A stretch of DNA of 64,000 bases from JBLXBZ01 sp048265185. GTDB taxonomy: Bacteria > Pseudomonadota > Alphaproteobacteria > Rhizobiales > Stappiaceae. Of this stretch, positions 1-8,523 are shown in pieces. The DNA lies in NCBI GenBank assembly GCA_048265185.1, contig JBLXBZ010000001.1:248001-312000 (forward strand), read 5' to 3'. Under the pieces are notes generated by a model, which was given only the letters and a program-made list of their open reading frames with translations, did not search any database and was not told the DNA's origin. Position numbers and translations under genes: made by a program. Numbering within the stretch: the first letter of the stretch is position 1; each line of letters starts with the position of its first letter.

Positions 1-480
1 AATATCGCTGGAAGAACGCTGGTTTCCTACGGGGAGTCTCTTTTGGGCCGGATGCCTGTCATTCGCAACTTTTATAGCGGATTGAAGCAGATTTTCGAAA
101 CGATTCTGGCTGAGCGCTCCAATAGTTTCAAGAAAGCGGCTATCATTGAATATCCAAGACGGGGACTTTGGGCGGTTGTTTTCATCGCCACCGATACGCG
201 CGGGGAAGTTAGCCACCGTTTATCGGGTGAAGCGGAAACTACAGCTGTTTTCTTGCCGACGACGCCAAATCCAACCTCGGGATTTCTCTTGTTTGTGCCG
301 CGAGATGAAATCATCGAGTTGGACATGAGCGTTGAAGAAGCTGCGAAATTGGTGATTTCCGCCGGCCTTGTCAGCCCTCCATGGCCACCCAAAAAAACGT
401 CTTCGGCTTCGAAGGAAAAAACGGTTGAAAGCGAGCCCGCTGGCTCTCTTTTGGATGAGCGTGCTGAGGAACGTGCGTAA
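1..480 (+). CDS. DUF502 family membrane protein (5' truncated)
   Basis: The reading frame is open from base 1, so the gene starts before the window; 159 residues and the stop are visible. The first visible residues, NIAGRTLVSYGESLLGRMP, followed by VIRNFYSGLKQIFETIL, are characteristic of the DUF502 family of small membrane proteins. In that family two N-terminal membrane helices (outside the window here) precede a soluble domain. The C-terminal third (AAKLVISAGLVSPP, then a charged tail) also fits. An internal TTG at 43 and ATG at 52 would give shorter proteins, but the family match runs straight through them, so they are not the start. The function of DUF502 proteins is not established. The gene converges on recG with a 39-bp gap that holds no clear terminator. 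Confidence 0.85.
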   Translation, partial: NIAGRTLVSYGESLLGRMPVIRNFYSGLKQIFETILAERSNSFKKAAIIEYPRRGLWAVVFIATDTRGEVSHRLSGEAETTAVFLPTTPNPTSGFLLFVPRDEIIELDMSVEEAAKLVISAGLVSPPWPPKKTSSASKEKTVESEPAGSLLDERAEERA

Positions 481-519
481 AGCTTTTGAGCGGGTGGTGA
501 GAATAGACGGGGCGGGAGA

Positions 520-2637
520 CTATCCTGAACGCAGTAAGCGTATGGCTTCGTCGCGTGCGAATAAGTAAAGCAATACCCGCAAGGCTTGTCCTCGTTCGGA
601 TTTTAGCTCTGGGTCGCGTTCAAGAATGAGACGGGCGTCGTCACGCGCTGTCTCCATGAGGGTTCCGTGAACTTCGGCGTTAGCTATGCGAAAGCCTGGA
701 GTTCCTGATTGGCGTGAACCAAGAATCTCGCCTTCTCCGCGCAGCCTTAAATCTTCCTCCGCGATGAGAAAACCATCGTTTGTTTGACGCATGATGTTGA
801 GCCGCGCCGCGGCGGTCTCGCCCAGAGGAGATCGGTATAATAACAGGCACGTAGAGGGCTTTGCGCCGCGTCCAACGCGCCCACGCAGCTGATGCAGCTG
901 TGACAATCCAAATCGTTCCGCATGTTCAATAACGATAATTGTCGCGTCTGGAACGTCAACGCCCACTTCGATGACGGTGGTGGCCACCAAAACCTTGGCT
1001 TTTCCTTCTTTGAAGGAGCGCATGGCCTCATCTTTCTCCTCAGCGCCTTGGCGGCCGTGCGCCAAGGCGACGCAAGGGCCGAGAAGTCGCGTTAAATCTT
1101 CAAATCGTTCTTGCGCCGCCGCCAGATCTATTTTCTCCGATTCCTCCACAAGCGGACAGACCCAGTAGCATTTTTGCCCGGCGTCGATCGCGCTTTTCAG
1201 CCGGGTCACAACGTCGCCAATGCGTTCCAGAGACACAGAGGCGGTGGTGATGTCCTGTCGCCCCGCAGGTTTTTCCGTCAGGCGGGAGACGTCCATGTCA
1301 CCGAAAAAGCTGAGCACCAATGTGCGTGGAATTGGCGTCGCTGTCATCACCAGCACATCGACGCCCGGACCTTTAGCGGAGAGCGAGAGCCGTTGATGCA
1401 CGCCGAAACGGTGCTGCTCGTCAATTATCGCAAGGCCGAGGTTTTTAAAGTTTACCGCGCTTTGAAATAAAGCGTGGGTGCCGACTACAAGATCAATTTC
1501 GCCTTCAAGGAGCCCTTGAAGAATTTCTTTGCGGTGTTTTGCTTTGTCACGTCCTGTGAGAACGGCTATGCGAATGCCCGCCGCTTCGCAAAGAGGTTGC
1601 AGAGAGGCGTAATGCTGCCGGGCGAGAATTTCGGTCGGCGCCATCATGGCCGCTTGCGCGCCGCTTTCCACCACGGCCGCGATCGCAAGGAGGCCTATGA
1701 TGGTTTTTCCTGCGCCTACATCGCCTTGCAGGAGTCGCAACATGCGCACGGGCGCTTTGAGGTCGGCTTCGATCTCCGCGCTCGCCTGTGCTTGCCCATC
1801 TGTCAAACTATAGGGCAGGGCGGAGATTATTCTCGACTTGAGGTTTCCGCTAAATTGGCGGGCGACGCCGTCGCTGGTGCGCACCGCACGCCGAGCCAGA
1901 GCCAGCGCCAGCTGGTTGGCCAGATATTCGTCATAGGCGAGGCGAGCGCGGTTATCACCCTCCAGCGCGATGTCGCGCACGTCGTCTGGATGGTGCAGCT
2001 CGCGCAAGGCCGTTGAGAAATCAGGCCAGTTTTTTTGCTTTAGGAATGCAGGGTCAAGCCATTCAGGGGGTGTCGGGACGCGTTCAAGCGCCGCATTGAT
2101 GGACTTTTGTAAAACCTTCGCCGACAGCCCTGCGGTCATAGGATAAACAGGCTCGATCAAGGGCAGGTCGCCGGCTGTTTCCGGGTCGACGATATGGTCC
2201 GGGTGGATCATTTGCGCCGCGCCGTTGAACCATTCGATACGGCCGGAGACGACGCGCGCGCTTCCAACGGGAAGAATTTTTTCCAGCCAGTCGCGGTGTG
2301 GACGGAAAAAAACAAGCGTGATTTCGCCGCTGTCGTCATGCGCCATGACCTTATAGGGCGCCCGCGATCCTTTAGGCGGCGCGAAATGTCTGTCTACATG
2401 CAAATCCAGAGTGACTATGGCGCCGTCAGCTGCGTTGGCGACGCCGGGGCGCGCGCGTCGGTCAATGACGCCAGTAGGCAAATGCAGCGCCAGATCAATA
2501 ATATAGGGTTCACGGTCCGGCTGTGACCCAAGCAAGGTTTGTAATTGCTTGACCGTTTTCGGGCCAATGCCGGATATTCGTGAAACAGGGGTGAAAACAG
2601 GGTCAAGTAAAACTGGGCGCATGAGATTTTGTGCCAT
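520..2637 (-). CDS. recG: ATP-dependent DNA helicase RecG
   Basis: This is the helicase that remodels stalled replication forks and branch-migrates Holliday junctions. The 705-residue product has the usual RecG length. The N-terminal wedge/OB region covers about residues 1-250 and includes an HhH-like ISGIGPKTVKQL near residue 20. Walker A GDVGAGKT lies near residue 306, the DEQH box (IIDEQHRFG) near 405, motif III is MTATPIPRTL, and motif VI is QLRGRVGRG. All helicase motifs look intact. The ATG start at 2637 gives a good N-terminus. The gene is divergent from sdhE across about 120 bp that must hold both promoters. The recG / sdhE-mfd arrangement is common in alphaproteobacteria. Confidence 0.97.
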   Translation of the reverse strand: MAQNLMRPVLLDPVFTPVSRISGIGPKTVKQLQTLLGSQPDREPYIIDLALHLPTGVIDRRARPGVANAADGAIVTLDLHVDRHFAPPKGSRAPYKVMAHDDSGEITLVFFRPHRDWLEKILPVGSARVVSGRIEWFNGAAQMIHPDHIVDPETAGDLPLIEPVYPMTAGLSAKVLQKSINAALERVPTPPEWLDPAFLKQKNWPDFSTALRELHHPDDVRDIALEGDNRARLAYDEYLANQLALALARRAVRTSDGVARQFSGNLKSRIISALPYSLTDGQAQASAEIEADLKAPVRMLRLLQGDVGAGKTIIGLLAIAAVVESGAQAAMMAPTEILARQHYASLQPLCEAAGIRIAVLTGRDKAKHRKEILQGLLEGEIDLVVGTHALFQSAVNFKNLGLAIIDEQHRFGVHQRLSLSAKGPGVDVLVMTATPIPRTLVLSFFGDMDVSRLTEKPAGRQDITTASVSLERIGDVVTRLKSAIDAGQKCYWVCPLVEESEKIDLAAAQERFEDLTRLLGPCVALAHGRQGAEEKDEAMRSFKEGKAKVLVATTVIEVGVDVPDATIIVIEHAERFGLSQLHQLRGRVGRGAKPSTCLLLYRSPLGETAAARLNIMRQTNDGFLIAEEDLRLRGEGEILGSRQSGTPGFRIANAEVHGTLMETARDDARLILERDPELKSERGQALRVLLYLFARDEAIRLLRSG

Positions 2638-2758
2638 TTTGAATGCTTCGACGCAATCTTCTTCAACTCAGTCGCTGACAGAACGCTTACAGATGAGTAT
2701 AACCACCCGCCAACGCATTTTATCGACCGCCTGAACGTAAACTTCGGAGAGCAGGCTT

Positions 2759-3088
2759 ATGAGCGATAACCACTCGCCAATCGAGAGATCTACCGTGACC
2801 TTTTTTGATTCTCCCGCCGTAATATCAGACGACCCTCGTCTGCGCCGAATTTACTACCGCTGCAATCATCGTGGGATCAAGGAAATGGATTTGATGCTTG
2901 GCGGCTTCGTGCGCGAGCGCCTTGCTTATCTGACGAAAGAGCAAGTGGATGAACTGGAGGCTATAATGGAGGTTCCGGATCAGGATCTTCTCTCCTGGAT
3001 GACGGGCGCCAAACCTATTCCGGCTGAATGGGACACTGAGCTTTTTCGTCAGATTATCCGTTTGCAATGTGATCGAGCCGGCGAATAA
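2759..3088 (+). CDS. sdhE: FAD assembly factor SdhE
   Basis: This small protein of 109 residues promotes covalent FAD attachment to the succinate dehydrogenase flavoprotein. The family hallmark RGxxE is present as HRGIKEMDL, followed by GGF and the helical-bundle pattern LxxLxxxQVDELEAIMEVPDQDLLSWM typical of SdhE/Sdh5. There is a roughly 25-residue N-terminal extension before the conserved core (LRRIYYRCNHRG), which is usual in alphaproteobacteria. The ATG is preceded by GGAGAG with 7-nt spacing. The gene sits 43 bp upstream of mfd on the same strand and is probably cotranscribed with it, which is a conserved order and not a functional link. Confidence 0.93.
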   Translation: MSDNHSPIERSTVTFFDSPAVISDDPRLRRIYYRCNHRGIKEMDLMLGGFVRERLAYLTKEQVDELEAIMEVPDQDLLSWMTGAKPIPAEWDTELFRQIIRLQCDRAGE

Positions 3089-3131
3089 TCGCGTTCTGCG
3101 ACAGAACTCTATTTGAATCAGGATATGCTCA

Positions 3132-6100
3132 GTGTTTGAGAACTTTCTTCGCGATCATGGCAATGTCACGCTTTCTGGCGCTCCGGATGGCGCGGAGGGG
3201 TATATTCTCGCCCGCTGTTTGAAAGAGGCGGCGCAAGAAGGGCTCGCATTGACCGTGGTGACGCGGGACGCTGCGCGCATGGAGCAAATTGCCGACGCGT
3301 TGGCTTTTTTCGCGCCAGAGGCGCGGGCGTTGCAGTTTCCGGCATGGGATTGCCTGCCCTATGATCGGGTGTCCCCAAACGCGGCCGTGGTCGCTAGAAG
3401 GTTGTCTGTTCTGGGGGAGCTTGCTCAGAGCCAGCTCAGCGCTCAGAACGGCGAAAAGGGGAAAGTCGCGCGCCAAACGGTGCTTTTGACGACGGTGAAC
3501 GCCATCTTGCAAAGGCTGCCGGAACGTGAGTGGAGCGCTTCACAAAGCCTGCGTGCGGCGCCGGGCAATCGCATAATCTTGAGCGATCTCGTCGAATGGC
3601 TTGAGACGAATGGGTTTATGCGCAGCTCAACGGCGCGCGATACGGGCGAATATGCGGTGCGGGGCGGGATTGTCGATCTTTTCGCGCCGGGGGCGGAAGC
3701 GCCCGTTCGGCTCGATTTTTTCGGCGACACGCTTGAATCTATTCGTGAGTTTGATCCTGAAACGCAAATGACCACCAAGCAGGTTAAATTGCTTGAGTTG
3801 GCAGCCATGAGCGAGGCGGTTTTGTCAGAAGCCGCCGTGTCGCGCTTCAGGAAAGGGTATGTCGCCCGTTTCGGAGCCAGTCAGCGCGATGATATTTTGT
3901 ATCAATCGATCAGCGAAGGCCGTCGATATGCGGGGATGGAGCATTGGCTGCCGCTGTTTCATGAGCGAATGGAAACATTGTTTGATTATATGGGCGATTG
4001 CCCCATTGTGTTGGATAATGCCGCCGACGACATTGCTCAAGAGCGCGTCAAGCAGATTCAGGAGCATTTTAACGCTCGCCAGGAGGTTCTTGGAGGCGGC
4101 GCCACTTCCGGCGCCGTTCCTTATAAACCGCTTGAACCGATGGCGCTTTATCTGAGCGGCGAAGAATGGACTAGCCATATCGCCGATCACGCCAGCGCGC
4201 GTCTTTCCCCTTTTGACGCTCCTCCCGGTCAGGGAAAGCAAGTGATTGAGCTGGGAGGCCGGCAAGGTCGCAGTTTCGCAGCTGAACGTAGCGCCGGCGA
4301 CGTCAATATTTTTGACGCCTTGACCGCTCATGTGCGATCAAAAGAAAAGTCGGGAAACCGGGTGGTGATCGCTTGTTGGAGCGAAGGCTCGCGCGAGCGT
4401 CTTGCGCAGGTCATGGCGGATCATGGACTGGATCGCACCGCGCCGGTGGCCAATGAGCGGCATATATACGAGTTGCCCAAAGACATGGCGGCGCTCGCTA
4501 TTCTCGGCGTCGAGCAGGGATTTGAGATCGGCGGCCTTACGGTTATTGGCGAGCAGGATATTCTGGGCGACCGATTGGTGCGCCAAACCCGGCGAAGAGC
4601 CAAGGGCGCGAATGTTCTGACGGAGGCCACGAGCCTGTCTGAAGGCGACCTTGTCGTGCATGTGGATCATGGCATCGCCCGCTTCATTGGGTTGAAGACG
4701 ATTGAAGCGCTTGGAGCGCCCCATGACTGCCTTGAATTGCAATATGCGGGCGGCGACAAGCTGTATCTTCCGGTGGAGAATATCGAGCTTCTGACGCGTT
4801 ATGGTTCGGAAGACACAGAGGCGCAGTTGGACAGGCTTGGCGGCGGCGCGTGGCAGGCGCGTAAGGCCAAGCTGAAAAAACGCATTCTGGAAATCGCCGA
4901 TGGCTTGATCAAGACGGCGGCGGCGCGCGCGCTGAAGACGGCGCCCGTGGTCAGCGTTCCAGACGGCGTTTACGATGAATTCGCCACACGCTTTCCTTAT
5001 GACGAGACGGACGATCAGCTGAACGCCATCAACGCGGTGTTTGACGATCTTGCGTCCGGCCGACCAATGGACCGTTTGGTTTGCGGCGACGTTGGCTTCG
5101 GTAAAACTGAAGTGGCTTTGCGCGCGGCTTTTCTCGCCGCTATGACCGGGCGGCAAGTGGCGGTGGTGGTGCCGACTACATTGCTTGCGCGTCAGCATTT
5201 CCGCACATTTTCCGAACGCTTCCACGGCTTGCCGATCAATGTCGCTCACGCCTCGCGCCTCGTGCCTTCAAAAGAACTCACGCAGACCAAAAAAGGTCTT
5301 GCCGACGGCTCCGTCGATATTGTCGTCGGCACTCACGCCTTGCTTGGAAAAGCGATCAAATTTCGTGATTTGGGATTGCTGATCATTGATGAGGAGCAGC
5401 ATTTCGGCGTCAAGCACAAGGAACGCTTGAAGGAGCTGAAATCTGACGTGCATGTGTTGACGCTGTCGGCGACGCCGATTCCGCGCACCTTGCAGCTGGC
5501 GTTGACGGGCGTTCGCGAATTGTCGTTGATCGCCACGGCTCCGGTGGACCGTCTGGCGGTTCGCACCTTCGTCTCCCCCTTTGATCCGCTGGTGGTGCGA
5601 GAGGCGCTGCTGCGTGAGCGCTATCGTGGCGGGCAGAGCTTTTATGTTTGTCCGCGAGTTTCCGATCTGGCCGAGCGTTACGAGTTTTTGGAGAAAAACG
5701 TTCCCGAGCTGAGGGTCGCCGTCGCGCATGGACAGATGGCGCCGGGGCAACTTGAAGACGTCATGAACGCTTTTTATGAGGGCAAATACGACGTTCTCCT
5801 GTCGACGACAATTGTCGAATCCGGCCTGGACATTCCCACCGCTAACACATTGATCGTGCACCGGGCCGACATGTTTGGCTTGGCGCAGCTCTACCAGATT
5901 CGCGGGCGTGTCGGGCGCTCGAAAACCCGCGCTTACGCTCTGTTCACGGTCTCGGCCAATAAGAAGCTCACCGCTCCGGCGGAACGGCGCCTGAAGGTGT
6001 TGCAGTCGCTGGAAAATCTAGGCGCCGGTTTTCAGCTCGCCAGCCATGACCTCGACATTCGCGGCGCGGGAAACCTTTTGGGCGAAGAACAGTCTGGCCA

Positions 6101-6644
6101 CGTCAAAGAGGTCGGTTTCGAACTCTATCAGCAGATGTTGGAAGAAGCGGTCGCCCAGCTTAAATCTGGCGATGAGAGCATTGGCGAGGACCAATGGTCG
6201 CCGCAAATCAACGTTGGAACCCCCGTTCTTATTCCTGAGAGTTACGTTCCTGATTTGCAGCTGCGTCTTGATCTTTATCGCCGTCTTGCCGATTTGAGCG
6301 AAACGCATGAAATTGACGCATTTGGCGCTGAATTGATCGACCGCTTTGGCTCCATGCCGGAAGAGGTTGGGCATTTGCTGAAAATCGTCTTTATCAAGGG
6401 ACTGTGCCGAAAGGCCAATGTGGAGAAAATCGACGCTGGTCCGAAGGGCGTCGTCGTGGCTTTCCGCGATAATTTATTCCCGAACCCGGCCGGGCTTGTT
6501 TCTTATATTGCGGAACAAGGCGTTTTGGCGAAAATCAGACCGGATCAGAAGGTTGTTTTGTCACGAAACTGGTCGAGCGCGGAAGATCGCTTGAAAGGCA
6601 CGGCGGCCATGCTGTTAAAGCTGTCGCGTTTGGCGGAAGGCTGA
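3132..6644 (+). CDS. mfd: Transcription-repair coupling factor Mfd
   Basis: Mfd removes RNA polymerase stalled at DNA lesions and recruits UvrA. The 1170-residue product has the full family length. The UvrB-like N-terminal region (about 1-350) is followed by the RNA-polymerase-interaction domain near residue 500 (EGDLVVHVDHGIARF). The helicase domains carry Walker A GDVGFGKTE near 652, a DEEQHFG box near 752, SATPIPRTLQL, and the translocation motif QIRGRVGRSKTRAYA. The C-terminal TRCF domain ends the protein. The start is GTG at 3132 with AGGA about 8 bases upstream; no better ATG exists nearby. No truncation or frameshift was seen. Confidence 0.97.
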   Translation: MFENFLRDHGNVTLSGAPDGAEGYILARCLKEAAQEGLALTVVTRDAARMEQIADALAFFAPEARALQFPAWDCLPYDRVSPNAAVVARRLSVLGELAQSQLSAQNGEKGKVARQTVLLTTVNAILQRLPEREWSASQSLRAAPGNRIILSDLVEWLETNGFMRSSTARDTGEYAVRGGIVDLFAPGAEAPVRLDFFGDTLESIREFDPETQMTTKQVKLLELAAMSEAVLSEAAVSRFRKGYVARFGASQRDDILYQSISEGRRYAGMEHWLPLFHERMETLFDYMGDCPIVLDNAADDIAQERVKQIQEHFNARQEVLGGGATSGAVPYKPLEPMALYLSGEEWTSHIADHASARLSPFDAPPGQGKQVIELGGRQGRSFAAERSAGDVNIFDALTAHVRSKEKSGNRVVIACWSEGSRERLAQVMADHGLDRTAPVANERHIYELPKDMAALAILGVEQGFEIGGLTVIGEQDILGDRLVRQTRRRAKGANVLTEATSLSEGDLVVHVDHGIARFIGLKTIEALGAPHDCLELQYAGGDKLYLPVENIELLTRYGSEDTEAQLDRLGGGAWQARKAKLKKRILEIADGLIKTAAARALKTAPVVSVPDGVYDEFATRFPYDETDDQLNAINAVFDDLASGRPMDRLVCGDVGFGKTEVALRAAFLAAMTGRQVAVVVPTTLLARQHFRTFSERFHGLPINVAHASRLVPSKELTQTKKGLADGSVDIVVGTHALLGKAIKFRDLGLLIIDEEQHFGVKHKERLKELKSDVHVLTLSATPIPRTLQLALTGVRELSLIATAPVDRLAVRTFVSPFDPLVVREALLRERYRGGQSFYVCPRVSDLAERYEFLEKNVPELRVAVAHGQMAPGQLEDVMNAFYEGKYDVLLSTTIVESGLDIPTANTLIVHRADMFGLAQLYQIRGRVGRSKTRAYALFTVSANKKLTAPAERRLKVLQSLENLGAGFQLASHDLDIRGAGNLLGEEQSGHVKEVGFELYQQMLEEAVAQLKSGDESIGEDQWSPQINVGTPVLIPESYVPDLQLRLDLYRRLADLSETHEIDAFGAELIDRFGSMPEEVGHLLKIVFIKGLCRKANVEKIDAGPKGVVVAFRDNLFPNPAGLVSYIAEQGVLAKIRPDQKVVLSRNWSSAEDRLKGTAAMLLKLSRLAEG

Positions 6645-6666
6645 TTGAACAGGGGCTCCATTTAGG

Positions 6667-6683
6667 GACGTATTTATCGTCCG
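6667..6683. other. Short hairpin after mfd
   Basis: The perfect inverted repeat GGACG / CGTCC encloses a 7-nt A/T loop, 22 bp after the mfd stop. It has no clean run of T on either strand, so it is only a weak candidate for the end of the sdhE-mfd transcript. The rest of the 237-bp gap before the next gene holds nothing else I can name. Confidence 0.3.
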
Positions 6684-6881
6684 GGTTAAATTTGTTGCAA
6701 AAAAGACCGTCGTTGAAACTATCCATTAAGGCTGAAGGTGGATAGTGCCTGAGGTCTTCGTGGTTTTTTCATTTCTGGTGAAAGGAGCGCGTTTGACTGT
6801 GTTTCTTGAGTTTTTTTGCTTTGATCGCAAGGATTTAGCAAAAAAATCCATGCCCAGTTGTATTAAGTCGGGTTCGGATAA

Positions 6882-7214
6882 GTGTCGTTTAACGCAACAA
6901 AACAACGCCGGAAATCCTTTTGGCAAAGATTGATTGTTCCCACCGCCGCGATTGCGGTGTTGGGGTATTTTGGGTTTCATGCTCTCAATGGCGAGTTTGG
7001 GCTTGTCGGGCGTGCGCGTATCGAGCATCAAGTCGTGGCGTTGGAGGAAGAGCTTGCGGATCTGCGCCGGACGAGAGAAAATCTTACGGCTAAGGTGATG
7101 TTGCTTCGTCCCGAGAGCCTTGATCCGGACATGATTGATGAACGGGCGCGGGCAAGTTTGAATCTGGCGAACACGCAGGAGCTGGTTATTCTCCGGCCAT
7201 GGGCTGTTAATTGA
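6882..7214 (+). CDS. ftsB: Septum formation initiator family protein (FtsB/DivIC-like)
   Basis: This 110-residue bitopic division protein of the FtsB/DivIC family bridges FtsL and FtsQ in the divisome. A short basic N-terminus (KQRRKSFWQR) precedes one membrane helix (about residues 18-36). A heptad-type coiled coil follows (VVALEEELADLRRTRENL), then the family's LLRPESLDPDMIDERARASL segment, which is the usual ending of alphaproteobacterial members. The start is GTG at 6882; no strong ribosome site was seen, so the start is less certain than the gene. In alphaproteobacteria this gene typically lies directly upstream of the pyruvate dehydrogenase operon, as here. Confidence 0.88.
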   Translation: MSFNATKQRRKSFWQRLIVPTAAIAVLGYFGFHALNGEFGLVGRARIEHQVVALEEELADLRRTRENLTAKVMLLRPESLDPDMIDERARASLNLANTQELVILRPWAVN

Positions 7215-7239
7215 TATTGCCCTATTTGGAAATAAATTT

Positions 7240-7382
7240 CGTCTGCTTGGAAGATTCTTGCACTTAACTTGATATTGGTTTATTTTAGCAAATTAATCTG
7301 ATTTCAGTTAATTGAAATTAGATTTTTAAAATCAGCTAATTATCTAATTTGTGCGGTGCACATCTTCTCTCTTTCCTTGACA
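7240..7382 (+). promoter_or_regulatory. A/T-rich leader upstream of pdhA
   Basis: A stretch much richer in A/T than its neighbours separates ftsB from pdhA. It contains a 10-bp stem at 7297-7306 / 7313-7322 with one G:T pair, followed by a run of five T, which could end the ftsB transcript. Next to it is the near-palindrome GATTTTTAAAATC. A consensus TTGACA lies at 7377-7382, but no good -10 element follows at normal spacing, so I do not place a promoter exactly. The likely role is termination of ftsB plus the control region of the pdh operon. Confidence 0.4.
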
Positions 7383-7458
7383 GCCTGACTTAAGTACCGT
7401 CCGACTTGAAAGCCTTTAAAATGCGCCTCCGTGCGCGGTCGGAAATGAGACGAGGGAT

Positions 7459-8508
7459 ATGGCTGCAACTCAAAGAAAATCTTCCGGAACGCGGGCGCCC
7501 ACAGCGTCTGGATCGCGCGGAGCCGCTAAGCAAGCCCCTGCAATTGCTGATTTTGAGAAAGAGCAAGAGCTCCACGCTTACCGCGAAATGCTTTTGATCC
7601 GGCGTTTTGAGGAGAAAGCGGGTCAACTTTACGGCATGGGGCTTATCGGCGGTTTTTGTCATCTTTACATCGGACAGGAAGCTGTCGTCGTCGGCATGCA
7701 AATGGCGGCGAAGGATGGCGACCAAATGATCACCGGTTATCGTGATCATGGCCATATGCTCGCCATGGATATGGATCCGAAAGGCGTGATGGCGGAATTG
7801 ACCGGCCGGCGTGGAGGCTATTCCAAGGGGAAGGGCGGCTCCATGCACATGTTCTCCAAGGACAAGAAGTTCTATGGCGGCCATGGCATCGTTGGCGCGC
7901 AGGTGTCGCTGGGCACCGGTCTTGGCTTCGCCAATAAGTATCGCGAAAACGGAGCTGTCGCGATGACCTTCTTTGGCGACGGCGCCTCTAACCAGGGTCA
8001 GGTTTATGAGAGCTTCAACATGGCCGAGCTGTGGAAGCTGCCGGTCATTTATGTGATTGAGAATAATAAATACGGCATGGGCACCAGCGTCGCGCGCGCT
8101 TCGTCGACGACCAATCTCTCCGAACGCGGGCTATCGTTCGGCATTCCGGGCGAGCAAGTCGACGGCATGGACGTTCGCGCCGTCAAGGCTGCTTCTGAGC
8201 GCGCCCTCGAGTGGTGCCGTGAAGGCAAGGGGCCTTATATTCTAGAAATGGTGACTTATCGCTATCGCGGCCATTCCATGTCAGATCCGGCGAAATATCG
8301 CTCAAAGGAAGAAGTGCAGAAAATGCGTTCCGAGCACGACCCGATCGAGCAGGTGCGCGTCAGGCTTCTGGAAAATGAATGGGCGACGGAAGACGAGTTG
8401 AAGGCGTTGGACAAGCAGGTTCGCGAAATAGTCGCAGAGGCTGCTGAGTTTGCTCAAAATGATCCGGAGCCTGATGCTTCTGAACTTTATACGGATATTC
8501 TTCTTTAA
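7459..8508 (+). CDS. pdhA: Pyruvate dehydrogenase E1 component, alpha subunit
   Basis: This is the thiamine-diphosphate-dependent decarboxylating subunit of the pyruvate dehydrogenase complex; with PdhB it transfers the acetyl unit to the lipoyl arm of E2. The 349-residue product has an Ala/Lys/Arg-rich leader of about 35 residues and then the family core starting at YREMLLIRRFEEKAGQLY. The ThDP motif starts at GDGASNQGQVYES near residue 173 and ends at ENNKYGMGT. The loop YRYRGHSMSDP, which is the regulatory phosphorylation loop in mitochondrial E1, is also present. It is the first gene of a run pdhA-pdhB-pdhC with gaps of 15-16 bp. Confidence 0.97.
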   Translation: MAATQRKSSGTRAPTASGSRGAAKQAPAIADFEKEQELHAYREMLLIRRFEEKAGQLYGMGLIGGFCHLYIGQEAVVVGMQMAAKDGDQMITGYRDHGHMLAMDMDPKGVMAELTGRRGGYSKGKGGSMHMFSKDKKFYGGHGIVGAQVSLGTGLGFANKYRENGAVAMTFFGDGASNQGQVYESFNMAELWKLPVIYVIENNKYGMGTSVARASSTTNLSERGLSFGIPGEQVDGMDVRAVKAASERALEWCREGKGPYILEMVTYRYRGHSMSDPAKYRSKEEVQKMRSEHDPIEQVRVRLLENEWATEDELKALDKQVREIVAEAAEFAQNDPEPDASELYTDILL

Positions 8509-8523
8509 GGCGGAGACTGCGAT

